In this document: positions 9,551 to 19,368 of the stretch, one piece after another
Layout of the letters: each line of letters begins with the position of its first letter
Numbering within the stretch: position 1 is the stretch's first letter
NCBI RefSeq assembly: GCF_000378125.1
Contig: NZ_KB899242.1
Location: 806,001 to 870,000, forward strand
Source: Rudaea cellulosilytica DSM 22992
Lineage (GTDB): Bacteria; Pseudomonadota; Gammaproteobacteria; Xanthomonadales; Rhodanobacteraceae
Length of the DNA stretch: 64,000 nucleotides
Reading direction: 5' to 3'
Translations under genes and position numbers: made by a program
Notes under the pieces: generated by a model
Database searches by the model: none
The model's input: the letters and a program-made list of their open reading frames with translations, nothing else
What the model was told of the DNA's origin: nothing

Positions 9551-11593
9551 TTTGCGTTCGATCAGCGCGATGTGCGAGTTGTTCTCGATGCGCTCGAATA
9601 CGACTTCCGTTCCAATGGCCGAAATGTCGAAATCGTGAATCACGAAATCGGCGGGCAATTCTGCGAGAGTGCGCTTGGCACCCGTTTCAAGATCCAGCAT
9701 GGCGAGGTTCTTGTGACCGATCTGGCCGGCGAGAATGACCAGCTTCTGCGAATCGGGCAGGAAAGCAAAGCGCCGCGCCCCGCGGGTAAGCATGATTCCA
9801 GCCAGCGGATGAGGGCGGCCGTCGGTGGCGGCAGCACGCAAGGGGAAAGTCGTGCCGACATCGGCGCCCGAATAGACGACGAGACGCCCATCCGGCGACC
9901 ACACCGGATCGATCGAATATTCCGACGTGAACGGCACGGGCGCATCGCCGTTGATGAAAATGCGTGTAAGCCGCGGCGCTTCGTCGCGCATCGCCGCGAT
10001 CAGGATCGAGCCGCCGTCCGGCGACCAGGCCGGGCTGCCGCGCAACGCAAGCGTGTCGGCGATGACGCGCGCATGCGAGCCATCGCTGTCCATGACGTAC
10101 AGCCGCATTTTTCCGGCCTCCTCAACCGAGAAGGCCAGCGAACGATGATCGAAGGACAATGCCAACGCGCCGACGATGCGACCGCGTGCGGTACTCCACA
10201 GCTCCGAGCGTTGATCATCGTGCAGACGCCATATGCTCTGCCCTGCCCTCGCGATGAAGATGACACCGGTATCGGCGAAACGCGGGCTTGCACCGTTCGC
10301 TGTCATTGGTGTTGGCACGGCAGGCGTCGTCGCCTGATCCGGTTCAAGCGCCAGGTGCCACAGGCTCGTCCGCGGATTGGCCACCGTTGCCGCAAGATGC
10401 GAACCGTCGGCGCTCGCCGCAAGCGAGGTGAATGTCTCGACGCCAAGGCTGACCCGGTGCGGAACGCGGCGTTCCAGATCCATCGCGTAGATCCACGGAC
10501 CGGATCGATCCGCGTCGTCGGCCAGATACAAGAGCGTATGCCGATCAAGGAATACGGGGTAGGCAACGCGCGATTCGTGCTGCGTGATGCGTTCGAGACC
10601 CTCGCCCGTCGTCTTCACGCGCCAGACGTCCCAGTCGTTCGGCGGAACGCCACGGACGAAGTAAATATACTGATCGTCAGGCGACCAGACGGGAAAGTGG
10701 CAATGGACGCCGTCCTCCGCGCCGTAGAGGCGGCGATCGGCTGTCCCGGGCGCCGCATCAAGATCGCGAATGAACATGGGATCGCCCGGTGCAGTCGTGT
10801 GGTAGACCAGATGTCTGCCATCGCGCGAGACATCGACCTCTGCGGCGTGCGCAAGATACAGAGACAACGGACCTTCCTCGACTGGCGTGGTCAGGATATT
10901 GACGTCGTCGGGTCGGAAACCTTCAGCACGCCGCGCCCAGACGTAGACGGATTGCCCATCGGATGAGAACAGCAGCGTCCGCGTCGCCGGGTTGATCAGC
11001 TCGCCGACTTGACCGCGGGTGAGGTTGCGGTAAGTACCGCTGTCGATCGTGCTCAACCAAGCATCGACTCTGCCTTGTTTCGTTGCAACGAAGGCCAGGC
11101 GCCGGCCATCGCGCGAAATCGCGGCAGCCTCCTCGTCGCCGTCGAAGTCGAGCAGCGGCGTGAATTTTGCGTCGGCGAGCGGGCTGCGCCAGAAGAAGTC
11201 GTTGCGCCGCGCATAGTCGATCGCGGCCACGACCGCCAACAGCACGCCCACGAGCATGGCGATAGCCAGACGTGATCGCGATGCGGGAGACTGCGCGAGC
11301 GCGGGCGGCGGCAGCGAAGGCGGGGATGATTCAACGGCTGCCCCGTCGCCATCGCCGGCAAGGTCGCCGCGCCGACTCGTCCACCACACGTCGAGTTCGG
11401 AGCGAAACGCGAACACCGAACCGAGCTTGTCGTGCTGATGGCGATGCACCGGCATGGCTTCGCGCCGCTCCCAGCGCTGGACCGTGCTCACGTCGCGTTT
11501 CAGGTAGGCGGCGATCCGCTTCCACGAATCCAGGCGATCTTCCGCCTCGCCGCGTGTCGTGGCGCCCTGCCGGTCAGTCGTGGGTTCGTCCAA
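9545..11593 (-). CDS. Membrane-anchored HTH / WD40-like beta-propeller protein
   Basis: 682 residues, starting at TTG 11593 with GGAG about 10 bases upstream. Residues 22-45 (WKRIAAYLKRDVSTVQRWER) form a helix-turn-helix of the kind seen in excisionase-like DNA-binding domains. A proline/serine linker leads to one membrane segment near 108-126 (SRLAIAMLVGVLLAVVAA region). The remaining 550 residues are repeats of the PD40/TolB type, with recurring SPDG, WSPD and DSDG motifs. The predicted layout puts the DNA-binding domain in the cytoplasm and the propeller in the periplasm, suggesting a one-component membrane regulator, by analogy with CadC-like proteins. No target is known. It ends convergently with, and overlaps, the preceding cyanophycin-cluster gene. 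Confidence 0.7.
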   Translation of the reverse strand: MDEPTTDRQGATTRGEAEDRLDSWKRIAAYLKRDVSTVQRWERREAMPVHRHQHDKLGSVFAFRSELDVWWTSRRGDLAGDGDGAAVESSPPSLPPPALAQSPASRSRLAIAMLVGVLLAVVAAIDYARRNDFFWRSPLADAKFTPLLDFDGDEEAAAISRDGRRLAFVATKQGRVDAWLSTIDSGTYRNLTRGQVGELINPATRTLLFSSDGQSVYVWARRAEGFRPDDVNILTTPVEEGPLSLYLAHAAEVDVSRDGRHLVYHTTAPGDPMFIRDLDAAPGTADRRLYGAEDGVHCHFPVWSPDDQYIYFVRGVPPNDWDVWRVKTTGEGLERITQHESRVAYPVFLDRHTLLYLADDADRSGPWIYAMDLERRVPHRVSLGVETFTSLAASADGSHLAATVANPRTSLWHLALEPDQATTPAVPTPMTANGASPRFADTGVIFIARAGQSIWRLHDDQRSELWSTARGRIVGALALSFDHRSLAFSVEEAGKMRLYVMDSDGSHARVIADTLALRGSPAWSPDGGSILIAAMRDEAPRLTRIFINGDAPVPFTSEYSIDPVWSPDGRLVVYSGADVGTTFPLRAAATDGRPHPLAGIMLTRGARRFAFLPDSQKLVILAGQIGHKNLAMLDLETGAKRTLAELPADFVIHDFDISAIGTEVVFERIENNSHIALIERKL

Positions 11594-11813
11594 AATACAA
11601 GCTCCGATGACACGAGCCCGGTCTGGATTCTTTCATCAACGCGTGCGTGATGCAAATCGCTGCATTGCGCGGGGAACTGCGGCAAGTGGCTTCGTGCCGC
11701 GCTTTGCAGCTTGCGGATCCGCGCCGATGGAGGGACTTTCACCACCGCTGGATTCTCGGCGAAAACACACGCAGAGAACCCTCCAGCCTATTCGCACCCC
11801 ACCAGGAGCTCCC

Positions 11814-12422
11814 ATGAACACACCACAAGCACGCATTTCCGCCCGCTTCCAGCTGCGTCCGCGTACCCTGAGATGGACGCTCGCAAACTTAGCGCTGGCG
11901 ACCATGCTAGGTTGTCCGGCTGTGACACAAGCGACCCCGTCGCTGAACTTCGTCAGCGATGTGACCGAAGCACATTTCGATCCATTGCGTATCGTCTACC
12001 CGGATAGTGACATCTCGCGACACCATGGCGACGATGACGACTTTCGCCACCGCCATTTTCGCGACGACCCGCTGATCATCATCAATGTCGAGAACGCGTC
12101 GGACTACTACATCGTCACCAATACCGTCGCCGCCATAAATGCCCAAGGCACCGTTGTCGGCTACAGCGGATGGCATACGCATCCGGGACCGAGCGTAGTC
12201 CTGGTCAAGTCTGGCGTCGCGACGGTCTACGACGGCGACGATCCGACCTGCACGCCGAAAACCTATGCCGCCGGAAGCGGCTTCGTCGATCCCGGTGACG
12301 GTCACGTCCACATGGTGCGCAACGAGGGAACGGCTGTGTTGGTGACGCAGGCGTTCCAGATCATCCCGACGGGCGATGCTCGGCGCATCGACGCACCGAG
12401 TCCGGGCAATTGTCCGTTCTAA
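11814..12422 (+). CDS. Secreted cupin-domain protein
   Basis: 202 residues. ATG 11814 has AGGAG 6 bases upstream. The N-terminus carries a signal-like hydrophobic stretch after several arginines (about 21-40, ending VTQATPS). A His/Asp-rich segment HHGDDDDFRHRHFRDD follows at 70-85. A conserved-barrel cupin occupies roughly 90-185, with GWHTHPGPSV (119-128) and GDGHVHMVRN (161-170) supplying the usual metal-binding histidines. The domain type is clear, but the substrate is not. The gene is divergent from the HTH-propeller gene across 220 bases, so the two could share control. Confidence 0.7.
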   Translation: MNTPQARISARFQLRPRTLRWTLANLALATMLGCPAVTQATPSLNFVSDVTEAHFDPLRIVYPDSDISRHHGDDDDFRHRHFRDDPLIIINVENASDYYIVTNTVAAINAQGTVVGYSGWHTHPGPSVVLVKSGVATVYDGDDPTCTPKTYAAGSGFVDPGDGHVHMVRNEGTAVLVTQAFQIIPTGDARRIDAPSPGNCPF

Positions 12423-12568
12423 TCCAAGCAAGCGAACCGAAGAGACGGACATCCGCGCGATCGCCCAAGGCCGCAGTCGCGTTGCGCTCGAGGAAATTGG
12501 AACCGGGGCTTGGCGTTGCCTGTCGGCGTCGCCGCGTAAAGCGCGCGGAGCTTCATGCCTTCCGGCAT

Positions 12569-14077
12569 CTACATGAACTCGGCCAGCTTCGGCCACAACT
12601 CCTCGAGCGGCTTGCGTACGCCGCGGCAGAGAAAAATGTCCGCATGCCACTTCGTCTCTTCGTTTTCCACCTTGGCCTCGTTGCTGGTATGGCCGACGAG
12701 TTCGACCGTCGTGCACGGCTGATCGAGGTCCTTGCGATCGGCGCCGACGACGATCATGTTCTGCGGCGTCGGGCCGTACGGTCCGCGCAGCCAGAACGAA
12801 TTGGCCGCGCTCCACGCCTGCGGCAGGCCATATTGCGGACCGTACAGATCGAGCGCGCCGGCTTCGCCGTAGTTGCTCGCCCAGATGCCGGTTTGTGTGC
12901 GTTCCTCCGCCGTCAGACCATCGCGGATGCGCGCGACTTCGCGCGCGAGTTCCGGCCAGCCTAATTCTTCACGGAAATCGCCGTTCAATTCGTTGACCCG
13001 CGCCCACGCCGGCGAATTCACCGGCACCAACGGCAGGCAGATGCGCAACATGATCGCTCCGCACAAGACGATGACGAACGATGCTGCCCACGCACCGCGC
13101 CGCCATGTCGGCGCACGCATCGAATCGATGAACGCTTGCAGTTGCACCGCGCCCGCAGCGAGCAGCATCGGATACAAAGGCGCGGCATAGTAACCGCGGC
13201 CGCGCGCAGCAACGAGGATGACGAACGGCACGAGCGCCATCCAACCGAGAATGCGCCAGCGCCTGCCCGCTTCTGTCACGAATACGAACCAGAGTCCGAG
13301 CAACCACAGCGGCACCGTGACGAAATTGCTCGCGATGTAGAGCTGCTCCAGCCAGAAACCGTCGGCGCGACCGATGCGCACGTCGCGCGCATGGATCTGC
13401 TTCAGCATGTCCAGCGTGACGAAGTCGTGACGGAACTGCCAGACCAGATTCGGCAGGAAGATCAGCAACGACAAGGCAACGCCGCACCACAGCCACTTGC
13501 TGCGCAGGTCGGCGCGTAGCGGAGTAAGCACAACGCCAGCAACCAGCCCGGCGGCGAAGAACGCCGCGGTGTACTTGGTCATCATGCCCAGCCCGACCAT
13601 CGCGCCTATCGCGAGCCACCAGCGCGCGTCACCCGATTCGATACGGCAGACGACGAAGTAGGCGAGCAGCACGAACCAGAGGAAATCGAAGGTGACATAC
13701 ATGAACAGCGCGCTGCCCGAAAGGGACACCGGAGCAAGCGCAATGGCGAACGCCGCGAGCAACATGGCCGCACGGCCGCCGCCAAGCCGGCGGGTCATCA
13801 GGCCGGCGACGACGAAAACGATGCTCTGCGCGAGGGCGGGAAAGAAGCGAAATCCAGCCAGCGAGGCACCGAACAACTCCCACTCGATGCGACCGAGAAA
13901 CGGCGTCAGCGGCGGATAAGCGACGAAGCCCCAGTCGAGACGGCGCGCATCGCTCAGGAACTGCAGCTCATCGCGATGAAACCCGTACTGCCCGTTCGTC
14001 GCGACATGGAAAATCAGCTTGGCCGCGGCTAGCGCGAGCAACAGGGCCAAGTCCTTGTCAAAACCTCGTTTTTCCAC
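12569..14077 (-). CDS. Polytopic membrane glycosyltransferase, GT39/ArnT-like
   Basis: 502 residues from GTG 14077 (reading VEKRGFDKDLALLL), preceded by AGGGCGAG; an ATG at 14158 in the same frame is the alternative. About eleven hydrophobic segments are visible. The first periplasmic loop has GFHRDELQFL, where the acidic pair matches the catalytic D/E of the PMT/ArnT superfamily that moves sugars from polyprenyl-phosphate donors. The C-terminal 130 residues are soluble. The acceptor cannot be told from sequence. It is divergent from the ALDH gene and convergent with the cupin gene. Confidence 0.75.
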   Translation of the reverse strand: MEKRGFDKDLALLLALAAAKLIFHVATNGQYGFHRDELQFLSDARRLDWGFVAYPPLTPFLGRIEWELFGASLAGFRFFPALAQSIVFVVAGLMTRRLGGGRAAMLLAAFAIALAPVSLSGSALFMYVTFDFLWFVLLAYFVVCRIESGDARWWLAIGAMVGLGMMTKYTAAFFAAGLVAGVVLTPLRADLRSKWLWCGVALSLLIFLPNLVWQFRHDFVTLDMLKQIHARDVRIGRADGFWLEQLYIASNFVTVPLWLLGLWFVFVTEAGRRWRILGWMALVPFVILVAARGRGYYAAPLYPMLLAAGAVQLQAFIDSMRAPTWRRGAWAASFVIVLCGAIMLRICLPLVPVNSPAWARVNELNGDFREELGWPELAREVARIRDGLTAEERTQTGIWASNYGEAGALDLYGPQYGLPQAWSAANSFWLRGPYGPTPQNMIVVGADRKDLDQPCTTVELVGHTSNEAKVENEETKWHADIFLCRGVRKPLEELWPKLAEFM

Positions 14078-14113
14078 GTGTCTCGCCCTTTGTACGGTGC
14101 ACAAGCATAACGT

Positions 14114-14193
14114 ATTGGCCCCATTCGATTGCCACACCCCGGTTCCGGACAGGGCCAATCACCGGTTTATAATTGGCGGCTATCTTTAGCCAA
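14114..14193 (+). promoter_or_regulatory. Promoter region with four TTGGC half-sites upstream of the ALDH gene
   Basis: A TATAAT -10 box lies at 14168-14173. Around it are two inverted repeats: ATTGGCCC (14114-14121) with GGGCCAAT (14152-14159), enclosing CCGGTTCCGG, and TTGGC (14173-14177) with GCCAA (14189-14193). Together they give four TTGGC half-sites spanning the likely -35, -10 and start region. This would suit a dimeric repressor or activator. No regulator gene is adjacent. Confidence 0.45.
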
Positions 14194-14205
14194 ACTGGAA
14201 CACCC

Positions 14206-15741
14206 ATGTCCGACAAGATTCTCGCGGCCCTCGGCCTCACCGGCACCGTCTCCGGTACCTATCTCGGCAACGGCGAATGGTCGAAGACCGACGATGCCGG
14301 CACGCTCGAAGTGGTCAACCCGAGCACGCACGAGGTGATCGGCCGCGTGCATTCGGCTTCGGCGAGCGACTACGAGACGATCGTGCAGCGCGCACAGGCC
14401 GCGTTCGCCGTGTGGCGCACGACGCCGGCGCCGCGGCGCGGCGAAGCGATCCGCCTCTGCGGCGAAGCGCTGCGCAAGCACAAGGACGCGCTCGGCTCGC
14501 TGGTCGCGCTCGAGATGGGCAAGATCAAGCCCGAGGGCGATGGCGAGGTCCAGGAGATGATCGACATCGCCGACTTCGCCGTCGGCCAGTCGCGCATGCT
14601 TTACGGCAATTCCATGCACAGCGAGCGCCCCGGCCATCGCATGGGCGAGCAGTGGCATCCGCTCGGCCTCGTCGGCATCATCAGCGCGTTCAATTTCCCG
14701 GTCGCGGTGTGGGCCTGGAATTCGTTCATCGCCGCGGTGTGCGGCGACATCTCGATCTGGAAGCCGTCGCCGAAGACGCCGCTGTCTGCGATCGCCTCGA
14801 TGAAGATCTGCAACGAAGCGCTCAAGGCCGGCGGCTTCCCCGACCTGTTCTTCCTGTTCAACGATGCCGGCGTGGAACTCGCGCAGACCTTCGTCGACGA
14901 CTATCGCATTCCGCTGATCAGCTTCACCGGTTCGACCGCAGTCGGCCGCACGGTCGGCGAGCGCGTCGCGCGGCGCATGGGCCGCTCGCTGCTCGAACTC
15001 GGCGGCAACAACGCGATCATCGTCGACGCGAGTGCGGATCTGAAGCTCGCGATCCCGGCGATCGTGTTCGGCGCGGTCGGCACGGCCGGCCAGCGCTGCA
15101 CGACGACGCGGCGCGTGTTCATCCACAAGTCGATCTTCGCCGACGTGATGGGCAAGCTCGTTGCGGCGTACAAGCAGGTCGAAAAGAAGATCGGCGATCC
15201 GACCCTGGCGACGACGCTGATGGGTCCGCTCAACTCGAAGGCCGCGGTCGACGGTTTCGTCGGTGCAGTCGAGAAGGCCAAGGCCGCCGGCGGCAAGGTC
15301 GAGACCGGAGGCACAGCGCTCAGCGACAAACCTGGCAACTTCGTCCTGCCGACGATCATCAGCGGCGTGAAGAATGCCGATGCAGTCGTACAGACCGAAA
15401 CCTTCGCGCCGATCCTTTATGCAATGCCGTTCGACACACTCGACGAAGCGATCGCGTTGCAGAACGGCGTGCCGCAGGGCCTGTCGAGCTCGATCTTCAC
15501 GCGCGATATGCAGACCGCGGAAAAGTATCTTTCAGCGGCGGGCTCCGACTGCGGCATCGCCAACGTCAACATTGGCACCTCGGGCGCCGAGATCGGCGGC
15601 GCGTTCGGCGGCGAGAAGGAAACCGGCGGCGGCCGCGAATCGGGCAGCGATGCGTGGAAGGCGTACATGCGCCGCCAGACCAATACGATCAACTACTCGG
15701 ATTCGCTGCCGCTCGCGCAGGGCATCAAGTTCGAGTTCTGA
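14206..15741 (+). CDS. ALDH7-family aldehyde dehydrogenase (antiquitin-like; likely L-aminoadipate-semialdehyde dehydrogenase)
   Basis: 511 residues, the typical ALDH7 length. It oxidises an aldehyde with NAD(P)+; ALDH7 members act on alpha-aminoadipate semialdehyde/piperideine-6-carboxylate in lysine breakdown. Catalytic Cys298 lies in GTAGQRCTT and the general base Glu264 in LLELGGNNA, both typical of ALDH7. [11 protein letters not shown] near 165 and the [17 protein letters not shown]-terminal stretch also match antiquitin. ATG 14206 is preferred to the in-frame ATG 14173, which overlaps the -10 box. No other lysine-catabolic gene is adjacent, although glutaryl-CoA dehydrogenase at 32339 belongs to a related pathway. 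Confidence 0.85.
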   Translation: MSDKILAALGLTGTVSGTYLGNGEWSKTDDAGTLEVVNPSTHEVIGRVHSASASDYETIVQRAQAAFAVWRTTPAPRRGEAIRLCGEALRKHKDALGSLVALEMGKIKPEGDGEVQEMIDIADFAVGQSRMLYGNSMHSERPGHRMGEQWHPLGLVGIISAFNFPVAVWAWNSFIAAVCGDISIWKPSPKTPLSAIASMKICNEALKAGGFPDLFFLFNDAGVELAQTFVDDYRIPLISFTGSTAVGRTVGERVARRMGRSLLELGGNNAIIVDASADLKLAIPAIVFGAVGTAGQRCTTTRRVFIHKSIFADVMGKLVAAYKQVEKKIGDPTLATTLMGPLNSKAAVDGFVGAVEKAKAAGGKVETGGTALSDKPGNFVLPTIISGVKNADAVVQTETFAPILYAMPFDTLDEAIALQNGVPQGLSSSIFTRDMQTAEKYLSAAGSDCGIANVNIGTSGAEIGGAFGGEKETGGGRESGSDAWKAYMRRQTNTINYSDSLPLAQGIKFEF

Positions 15742-15748
15742 GCTTTCT

Positions 15749-15776
15749 CCCGCTTGCTGGAGACACCGCAAGCGGG
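15749..15776. terminator. Hairpin between convergent genes
   Basis: CCCGCTTGC (15749-15757) pairs perfectly with GCAAGCGGG (15768-15776). It sits between the ALDH stop and the stop of the minus-strand copper ATPase. Neither strand has a T-run after the stem, so termination would need help. Confidence 0.4.
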
Positions 15777-15813
15777 ATAGGTGACAGCGCTTGCGGTCGC
15801 CTTACGAGAACCC

Positions 15814-18210
15814 CTAAACGCGCGTTGCGCGCAGGCGCAACGCGTTGCCGATCACCGATACCGACGACAGGCTCATCGCCAGCGCTGCGATCATCGGGCT
15901 CAGCAGCAGGCCGGTGAACGGATACAGCACACCCGCAGCGAGCGGCACGCCGAGCGCGTTGTAGACGAAAGCAAGACCGAGATTCTGGCGCATGTTCGTC
16001 ACTGCGCTGCGCGAGATCGCGAGCGCGCGCACGATCCCGCGCAGATCGCCTTTGACGAGTGTGACCTGCGCGCTCGACATCGCCACGTCGGTGCCCGTGC
16101 CCATCGCGATACCGACGTCGGCAGCGGCGAGTGCGGGCGCGTCGTTGATGCCATCGCCGGCCATCGCGACACGGCGCCCTTGCGCTTTGAGCGTCGCGAC
16201 GAGTGCCGCCTTGTCCTGTGGCCGCACCTCGCCGTGCACCTCGTCGATGCCGAGCCGTGCGGCGATCGCCTGCGCCGTGGTCTTGCCGTCGCCCGTCGCC
16301 ATGATCAGGCGCCAGCCCGCGGCATGCAGCGCGGCGACCGCCTCCGGTGTCGAATCCTTGATCGGATCGGCCACGGCGATCAGGCCGAGCGCGCGACCGT
16401 CCGCGGCGAGGAAGACCACGCTGGCGCCCTCCTGGCGCAGGCGTTCCGCCTCGTCGCGCAAATTCGCGATGTCAACGCCTGCCTCGCTCACCAGTGCCGC
16501 GCTACCGAGTAAGACGCTCTGCGCAGCGACACGCCCGCGCACGCCGCTGCCGGTCGCCGACTCGAAATCGGCGGCGGCTTGCAGCGCCAGGCCGCGCCGT
16601 CGCGCTTCGGCGACGATCGCCGCGGCGAGGGGATGCTCGCTGCCCTGCTCGATGCTCGCGGCGAGACGCAGCACCTCATCCGCGCTCGTGCCGGCCATCG
16701 CGACCACGTCGCGAAACGCGGGCCGGCCTTGCGTCAGCGTGCCGGTCTTGTCGACGATCAGCGTGTCGATCGTGCGCAGACGCTCGATCGCCTCGGCGTC
16801 GCGGAACAGCACGCCGGCATGCGCGGCGCGGCCGCTCGCGACCATGATCGTCATCGGCGTGGCGAGGCCGAGCGCGCAGGGGCAAGCGATGATCAACACG
16901 GCGACGGCATTGACGATCGCGTAGGTCCACGACGGCTGCGGGCCGAACACGCCCCAGACGAAAAACGTCGCGAGCGCGACCGTCATTACCGCGAGCACGA
17001 ACCAGACACTGACCTTGTCGGCCAGCCGCTGCATCGGCGCGCGCGTACGCTGCGCCTGCGCCACGAGACTCACGATCTGTGCCAGCGCGGTTTCCGCGCC
17101 GACCTTTTCGGCGCGAATCACCAGGCTGCCCGTGCCGTTCAGCGTCGCGCCTATCACGGCGTCGCCCGGTTTCTTTTCGACCGGAATGGGCTCGCCGGTC
17201 AGCATCGATTCGTCGATGCTCGAGCGGCCCTCGACGACGACACCGTCGACCGGCACTTTTTCACCCGGGCGTACGCGCAAGCGATCACCGACTTGCACTT
17301 GGTCGAGCGCCACATCTTCCTCGGCACCGCCCTCGCGCACGCGGCGCGCCGTCTTTGGCGCCAGGCCAAGCAATGACTTGATCGCCGCCGACGTGCTCGA
17401 GCGCGCCTTCAGTTCCAGAATCTGTCCGAGCAAGGTCAGCGAGACAATGATCGCCGCCGCTTCGAAATACACGCCGACACGGCCGTGCTCGTGGAACGAT
17501 TCAGGGAACACCTGCGGCGCCACGGCCGCGACGACGCTGTAGCCAAATGCGGCGATCACGCCGGTGCCGATCAGCGTCCACATGTTCGGGCTGCGGTTGG
17601 CGATCGACTGCGCCCAGCGTTCGGCGAACGGCCAGCCGGCCCAGAGCACCACGGGCGCGGCGAGCGCGAATTCGAGCCAGGTGCGCACCGTTGCCGAAAG
17701 CGCGGTAAACGCGTGGCCGAACATCGCGAGCGCAAACACGGCGATCGACAGCGGCAGCGTCCAGAGAAAACGGCGGCGGAAATCAGTCAGTTCCGGATTC
17801 TCGCCGTCGTCGAGGCTCGGCATCATCGGCTCGAGCGCCATGCCGCAGATCGGACAGGTGCCGGGCGCATCGCGCACGATTTCCGGATGCATCGGGCAGG
17901 TATATTTCGTGCCCGGCACCATGGGCGGCGGCGGCTCGGCGCCCTTTTCCGGCGCAAGATAACGCAAAGGATCGGCAACGAACTTGGCGCGGCAACCCGC
18001 TGAACAGAACAGGTATTCGTGGCCCGCGTGTTCGGCGCGATGCGCCGAATCGGGTTTGACCTTCATCCCGCACACGGGATCGATCGCGGTCGCTGTCGAA
18101 TCGATTGCGGCCGTAGATGTATGGCTTTGCTTGTGCGCGTCGCAACAGCCCGGCGCGGCCGGCGCTGCGTCGTTGTGCTGGTGCTCTTGCGAATGCGTGT
18201 GCGACGCCAT
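15814..18210 (-). CDS. copA: Copper-translocating P1B-type ATPase with N-terminal YHS and CPMHP metal-binding domains
   Basis: 798 residues from ATG 18210. It exports copper across the inner membrane at the cost of ATP. The N-terminus is His/Cys-rich (HTHSQEHQH), followed by a YHS domain (DPVCGMKV ... [10 protein letters not shown], about 40-85) and a zinc-ribbon-like segment ([19 protein letters not shown], about 105-130). Transmembrane helices follow, with the [10 protein letters not shown] ion-pathway motif near 442, the phosphorylated Asp in DKTGT near 487, and [12 protein letters not shown] later. This N-terminal arrangement replaces the classic GMTCxxC domains. The start overlaps the regulator's stop codon (TGATG), so the two are translationally coupled. 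Confidence 0.93.
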   Translation of the reverse strand: MASHTHSQEHQHNDAAPAAPGCCDAHKQSHTSTAAIDSTATAIDPVCGMKVKPDSAHRAEHAGHEYLFCSAGCRAKFVADPLRYLAPEKGAEPPPPMVPGTKYTCPMHPEIVRDAPGTCPICGMALEPMMPSLDDGENPELTDFRRRFLWTLPLSIAVFALAMFGHAFTALSATVRTWLEFALAAPVVLWAGWPFAERWAQSIANRSPNMWTLIGTGVIAAFGYSVVAAVAPQVFPESFHEHGRVGVYFEAAAIIVSLTLLGQILELKARSSTSAAIKSLLGLAPKTARRVREGGAEEDVALDQVQVGDRLRVRPGEKVPVDGVVVEGRSSIDESMLTGEPIPVEKKPGDAVIGATLNGTGSLVIRAEKVGAETALAQIVSLVAQAQRTRAPMQRLADKVSVWFVLAVMTVALATFFVWGVFGPQPSWTYAIVNAVAVLIIACPCALGLATPMTIMVASGRAAHAGVLFRDAEAIERLRTIDTLIVDKTGTLTQGRPAFRDVVAMAGTSADEVLRLAASIEQGSEHPLAAAIVAEARRRGLALQAAADFESATGSGVRGRVAAQSVLLGSAALVSEAGVDIANLRDEAERLRQEGASVVFLAADGRALGLIAVADPIKDSTPEAVAALHAAGWRLIMATGDGKTTAQAIAARLGIDEVHGEVRPQDKAALVATLKAQGRRVAMAGDGINDAPALAAADVGIAMGTGTDVAMSSAQVTLVKGDLRGIVRALAISRSAVTNMRQNLGLAFVYNALGVPLAAGVLYPFTGLLLSPMIAALAMSLSSVSVIGNALRLRATRV

Positions 18211-18614
18211 CAATGCAATTCCTCATCGGTCAGCGCGTTGAGGATCGGACATGCCTCCGCCCGCCCGTGCCCGGGACAGGCGGCGATCAGCTTGCGCAGG
18301 CCGGCGCCGACACGTTCGAGCTCGGCGATGCGCGCCTCGATGTCAGCGAGCTTGAGCTGCGCCACGCGCTTGACCTTGGCCACGCTGCGTTCCGCGCTCA
18401 GTTCCAGCAGCGTGCGGATGTCCTCGAGCGAAAACCCGAGCGCCTTGGCGCGACGGATGAAACGCAGGCGCCTGAGTTCCGCCTCGCCGTAGCGCCGGTA
18501 ACCGGAAGCGAGGCGCCCCGCCGGCTGCAGCAGGCCGTTGCGTTCGTAGTAGCGCACCGTGTCGATGGCGACGCCGGCGCTCTCGGCGAGTTTGCCGATG
18601 CTGAAATTCGACAT
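18210..18614 (-). CDS. cueR: MerR-family copper-responsive regulator (CueR-like)
   Basis: 134 residues. The N-terminal MerR helix-turn-helix reads [24 protein letters not shown], followed by a dimerisation coiled coil. The C-terminal loop has [12 protein letters not shown], matching the two-cysteine copper(I)-binding loop of CueR. It is the first gene of the copper operon, reading into copA, and its own promoter carries a MerR-type dyad, so it should regulate both itself and the ATPase. Zinc or cadmium regulators of the family have a different metal loop; copper, silver or gold is therefore the likely signal. Confidence 0.9.
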   Translation of the reverse strand: MSNFSIGKLAESAGVAIDTVRYYERNGLLQPAGRLASGYRRYGEAELRRLRFIRRAKALGFSLEDIRTLLELSAERSVAKVKRVAQLKLADIEARIAELERVGAGLRKLIAACPGHGRAEACPILNALTDEELH

Positions 18615-18634
18615 GTGATCCTCCAGTGGCGCAC

Positions 18635-18666
18635 AGTCTAGAGTCTAGACCCAGGTCCAGAGTCAA
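18635..18666 (-). promoter_or_regulatory. MerR-type promoter/operator of the cueR-copA operon
   Basis: On the minus strand, -35 TTGACT (18666-18661) and -10 TAGACT (18640-18635) are parted by 20 bases, longer than the usual 17 and typical of MerR-regulated promoters. The spacer holds a dyad on the plus strand: GAGTCTAGACC (18641-18651), CA, GGTCCAGAGTC (18654-18664), identical at 9 of 11 paired positions. Confidence 0.85.
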
Positions 18667-18713
18667 GCGCGGGAGACGGGGAATTTGCCGCCGCCCCCAT
18701 GCCTACGGCCGGA

Positions 18714-18944
18714 TCACGACGCCGATGTGCAGCAGCCGCCGTCGCGGCCGTCGGCCTGCACGGGCGGACACGGCACATCGCCCCACGAACAAAACACGCA
18801 ACAATCGCCGGGCTTCGGTTTGAGCAACGCGCCGCAATGCCGACAGTCGTAGAACCACTGGCAGGCATCGGTCGGCATCGTTTCCGTGCTTGACTGCCCG
18901 CAGTCGGGGCAGGTCAGCGTCGATTCGGTGATGATCGCGTTCAT
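18714..18944 (-). CDS. Small Cys-rich GDCC-motif zinc-ribbon-like protein
   Basis: 76 residues with eleven or so cysteines: CPDCG (12-16), a CxxC at YDCRHCGALL, then GDCCVFCSWGDVPCPP, and a final GGCC. The GDCCVFCS phrase marks a small conserved family seen beside heavy-metal and copper-resistance genes. It lies 100 bases upstream of cueR on the same strand. The MerR promoter lies between them, so the two need not share a transcript. The likely role is metal binding, inferred from the cysteines and from context. Confidence 0.75.
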   Translation of the reverse strand: MNAIITESTLTCPDCGQSSTETMPTDACQWFYDCRHCGALLKPKPGDCCVFCSWGDVPCPPVQADGRDGGCCTSAS

Positions 18945-19041
18945 GCGCCCATCATAGTGAGCGCGCTGTGCATTACCATCGATACAGGTAGCGGACATAT
19001 GACCCGGGTATGATGGCGGCGGCCGGCGTACGGAGTGCAGC

Positions 19042-19332
19042 ATGAACACACCAGTGCAGAACACCACCAGCGTCAGTGCGATCCTCAGCCTGATTTTCGG
19101 CGTCGTGAGTTGGCTCGGATTGCCGTTCTTCGGTGCGATCATCGCGATCGTCTGCGGCCACGTCGCGCGCGGTGAGATCCGGCGCGCCCCGCCAGGGGCA
19201 ATCCAGGGCGACGGCCTGGCGCTGGCTGGGCTCGTCCTCGGCTACCTGCACCTCGCGCTGTTCATGCTCGCCACATTCGCCCTGCTCACCTTCTTCGGCG
19301 GCTTCGCCTGGCTGGCCGCGCACCTGCACTGA
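19042..19332 (+). CDS. DUF4190-domain membrane protein
   Basis: 96 residues. Two hydrophobic hairpin segments (about 10-42 and 60-94) enclose a short GEIRRAPPGAIQGDGLALAG loop, which is the DUF4190 pattern. ATG 19042 has GGAG 9 bases upstream. It is probably an inner-membrane protein of unknown function. It runs away from the copper operon and before the hairpin array at 19369. Confidence 0.8.
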   Translation: MNTPVQNTTSVSAILSLIFGVVSWLGLPFFGAIIAIVCGHVARGEIRRAPPGAIQGDGLALAGLVLGYLHLALFMLATFALLTFFGGFAWLAAHLH

Positions 19333-19368
19333 GCGGGGATTCAGCTTGGCCGACATTGAATCGGCATG

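Noticed and set aside
10499-10510. GGATCGATCC palindrome inside the propeller gene as a third LacI site
   Set aside because: It lies within coding sequence, lacks the TTT/AAA flanks shared by the two real candidates and is far from any related gene. A 10-mer of this composition is likely by chance.
12553-12566. Hairpin ATGCC-TTCC-GGCAT next to the glycosyltransferase stop as a terminator
   Set aside because: Only a 5-bp stem with no T-run on either strand.
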